Part shown: piece after piece, positions 62,446 to 64,000 of the stretch
How the letters are laid out: each line of letters opens with the position of its first letter
Position numbering within the stretch: the stretch's first letter is position 1
DNA from: Batillaria attramentaria
Lineage: Eukaryota > Mollusca > Gastropoda > Batillariidae
Assembly (NCBI GenBank): GCA_018292915.2
Contig: JACVVK020000015.1
Coordinates: 3,492,501 to 3,556,500 of the forward strand
Length of the DNA stretch: 64,000 nucleotides
Reading direction: 5' to 3'
Program-made: the position numbers and the translations under genes
The notes under the pieces: generated by a model
What the model was told of the DNA's origin: nothing
The model's database searches: none
Seen by the model: the letters and a program-made list of their open reading frames with translations, nothing else

Positions 62446-63631
62446 CGTGCATGCATGCGTGCACATGTGTGTATACATAACCATCTGATTCTATCAACAA
62501 CAGTAACCCAAACAAACAGATGAAAAATAAAACTTACATCTTCTGGCATAGGTTCTTTCTTTTCCTGGTATTCACGGATTATCGCCCGCAGGTCACCTTT
62601 TTTGTAGTAATCCATGACAATGCATACGAACATGGAGGACTCCTGAAAACCAAAATGGTAAATGCCATGAAACCACCAATGTAGCCAGCTCAAATACATG
62701 TTAAATTGAAATGCTTCTCAGATGCATATATAATTACGCAGACTTTTACACAACAGTTCTCGTGTTAAAAAAAAAAAAATGCACAGCTCATTCCAATACA
62801 AAGTCTTGACAAAGCACATGTTGTCAGTATTTCAATTCTGGATTTTTTTTTTTTTTTTTTTTACCATGAGAAAATTTTTGTCATTTGTAAATTTCGTGAA
62901 AATAAAATAATAACAATAAAATAAAATGGAGCAGTCAGACTCAAGAACATATCGTTTCCCAAATCAATCCAATAAACTTTTCATAAGTTATTAGTTAGTT
63001 ATCACTAGTTCTACAGAAAAGCTACAAGCTGGCACACCCAATGAAAATTAAAGGCAGAACTCTGGTGTGTATTTTCGCGGGGCTTTGTATCAAAATGCTG
63101 CTCACCTCTTTATCCCACATAACAAAGAACTCTTTGTAGCCACACACATATGCATGGTCCAGTTTCTGCAGTGCCAAGGCCTGAAAAAATTAAACAAGTA
63201 TGTGATACCATGCACCTGTTTCCCCAAAGGAGTTAATGCCCACAGATTTTTTTTTTTCCCTGCTGGTCATGCAGATACCCCTTTTCTTCCTACCTCTACT
63301 ACATTCACAGCAGAGAAATGCACACCACACTTAGAGCTACTGACATCATTGCTCGTATATATTCTCAGAGTGAGTATAGTTATAAACAATGACAGTGTAC
63401 CTCCATCCACAGGCCTGCGCAGAACCTACACTGATCTCTATTTTATGACTGATAAGATAATAGAAGAGCACCTCCCCCCCCCCCATGCACCCCCCACCAG
63501 AGAGAGAGAGACAGAGAGATAGAGACAGAGAGAGAGAGATGAATGAATGCTTAACATTCATGCATTCACGATATCAAGGCTCTTACTTCGTGAAATGCTT
63601 TGTTTGCTTCACTCTCGTCAAAGCACTCCAC
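51916..63631 (-). CDS. STKLD1: STKLD1-like serine/threonine kinase with armadillo-type C-terminal half (5' end outside window)
   Basis: Eighteen visible exons on the minus strand give 651 residues plus stop: 63587-63631, 63106-63180, 62538-62642, 62258-62328, 61659-61771, 60165-60358, 59309-59382, 58673-58773, 57740-58009, 57165-57226, 56936-57002, 55827-55955, 55112-55240, 54768-54899, 54165-54317, 53639-53718, 52664-52729, 51916-52005. Visible residues 1 to about 225 are a kinase domain: HRDLKPSN (98-105), DFG (118-120), a GTTMYMAPE activation end (APE 143-145) and DVWSLGCILMEML. The rest forms helical repeats. IIKAYELHRDNAEVVEAIVN closely matches human STKLD1, and VECFDESEA aligns with its VECMDD. 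The first exon(s), with the glycine loop and the catalytic lysine, are missing to the right. The junction into exon 52664-52729 is the least certain. Human STKLD1 lacks HRD and DFG as I recall; here both are intact. Confidence 0.85.
56226..56380 (+). mobile_element. SINE-A fragments joined head to head (foldback)
   Basis: A minus-oriented tail (56226-56263, GTTTGGGGGTTAACGTCC...CCACC) is joined directly to a plus-oriented partial copy (56264-56380, TTCGAATCCCGG to GATGTTAAACACC). The two ends can pair as a stem of about 30 bp. It lies in an intron of the STKLD1-like gene. Confidence 0.6.
56758..56856 (-). mobile_element. SINE-A fragment (tRNA-like head part)
   Basis: ATTTGGCCCCGACCGGGATA through GCATTAGAAGTCCAACGCTC matches the head half of the family. 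The tail half is absent here. A different repeat with an (ATA)n start and a (CA)n tract (56397-56757) separates it from the foldback copy. Confidence 0.6.
57308..57739 (+). mobile_element. SINE-C, second copy, STKLD1-like intron
   Basis: Reads CAGTGGTTAGCACTTCAGG, then GTGTGAATCCCAG, then CCTACCTAGGTCGGCTCCTA and GGGGAGGCTGTTGCCACA, all shared with the 24394-24902 copy. It ends in GGGGATTTTGCGCTTTATAA plus (ATT)n, which directly touches the splice donor of exon 57740-58009. Confidence 0.72.
58140..58525 (-). mobile_element. SINE-B, longest copy with tRNA-like head
   Basis: On the minus strand it starts TGGTGGTCTAGTGGTTAAGA (box A-like) and has a box B-like ATTTCGAGTCCCAC. It continues CTCTGCTTTGGAAATGTTCA and GAGCTGGCGCTTGGCACCAC, as in the other two copies. 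This copy shows that the family is tRNA-derived. Confidence 0.65.
59502..59563. repeat. (CA)n microsatellite in an STKLD1-like intron
   Basis: About 62 bp of pure CA, preceded by CT- and CCCA-rich sequence. Confidence 0.95.
60890..61422. mobile_element. TTAA-flanked element with CCCTCTTTGTC terminal inverted repeats
   Basis: TTAA at 60890-60893 and 61419-61422 bound a 525-bp body. The left end reads CCCTCTTTGTCTC and the right end GTGACAAAGAGGG, giving 11 bp of exact inverted repeat. GCGCCC/GGGCGC and CACTCA/TGAGTG occur near both ends in inverted order. No transposase frame was seen. It lies in the intron between the 61659-61771 and 60165-60358 exons of the STKLD1-like gene. Confidence 0.65.
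62378..62441. repeat. (TG)n microsatellite in an STKLD1-like intron
   Basis: About 64 bp of TG, beginning about 50 bp from the 62258-62328 exon acceptor side. Confidence 0.95.
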
Positions 63632-64000
63632 CTGAAACACGGAAGTGAGAGGTGTACTGAGTAGTCCTGAAGTGGTTAACAACACACACCCTCTTATCAT
63701 GTCGGGTAAGAGATATGTACACACATACGCCATCTCTGAACACTGCCTCTCTGTAGCACTAATATGCAGCAGGATGTACAACCATAACTGCTTATGTTTA
63801 TTCCTCATTCCATACAGTTTCACTTTCATGTTCCCTCTCATTCCTTACCAGCTAGGTACATAAAGAACAGCAATCGTCAAATGCGCTCGCCCGCTCGCTT
63901 TCGCTACCAAATTTACCGTCGGGCGAGTGAATGCTCCGGTAGCGGTAGCCCAAATGGCGAGCAGGAATTCTGAGATGAATCAGAACCTATAGCAGCCACT

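Overview
This is an animal nuclear genome window, most likely from a lophotrochozoan and probably a marine gastropod. The genes are intron-rich with GT-AG splicing. Their products resemble bilaterian orthologues. Non-coding DNA is packed with (CA)n and (GA)n microsatellites, homopolymer C/G runs, tRNA-derived SINEs and short TTAA- or TA-flanked transposon remnants. The species assignment is inference; no mitochondrial or rRNA marker lies in the window.

Positions 1-21.8 kb hold no gene I can establish. This stretch carries microsatellites, many copies of one tRNA-derived SINE family (SINE-A), a duplicated 107-bp unit, an almost A/C-only tract and two speculative first exons on the minus strand.

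Positions 21.9-63.6 kb hold four genes in alternating orientation. STXBP1/unc-18 (Munc18, plus) has 16 coding exons from 21912 to 40098. RPL7A (eL8, minus) has six coding exons between 43103 and 48090. MED22 (plus) has three coding exons from 48766 to 50071. A STKLD1-like kinase/armadillo gene (minus) has 18 coding exons visible between 51916 and 63631, and its 5' end lies beyond the right edge. STXBP1/RPL7A and MED22/STKLD1 converge with predicted poly(A) signals about 240 bp apart. RPL7A and MED22 diverge from a shared interval of about 675 bp.

RPL7A (Surf3), MED22 (Surf5) and STKLD1 are also neighbours in the vertebrate surfeit region (human 9q34), so this appears to be an old gene cluster. 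RPL7A introns carry four box C/D snoRNAs on the coding strand: two U24 (SNORD24) copies, one U36-type guide for 18S and one U36-type guide for 28S. U24 and U36 are also hosted by vertebrate RPL7A. RPL7A is thus a combined ribosomal-protein and rRNA-modification-guide locus.

Other points of interest are intact HRD and DFG motifs in the STKLD1-like kinase (as I recall them, both are degenerate in the human protein), a 92-bp near-perfect palindrome with TTAA ends inside the predicted STXBP1 3' UTR, and two adjacent TTAA-bounded elements in STXBP1 intron 12. All exon boundaries were read by eye from homology, reading frame and GT/AG signals.
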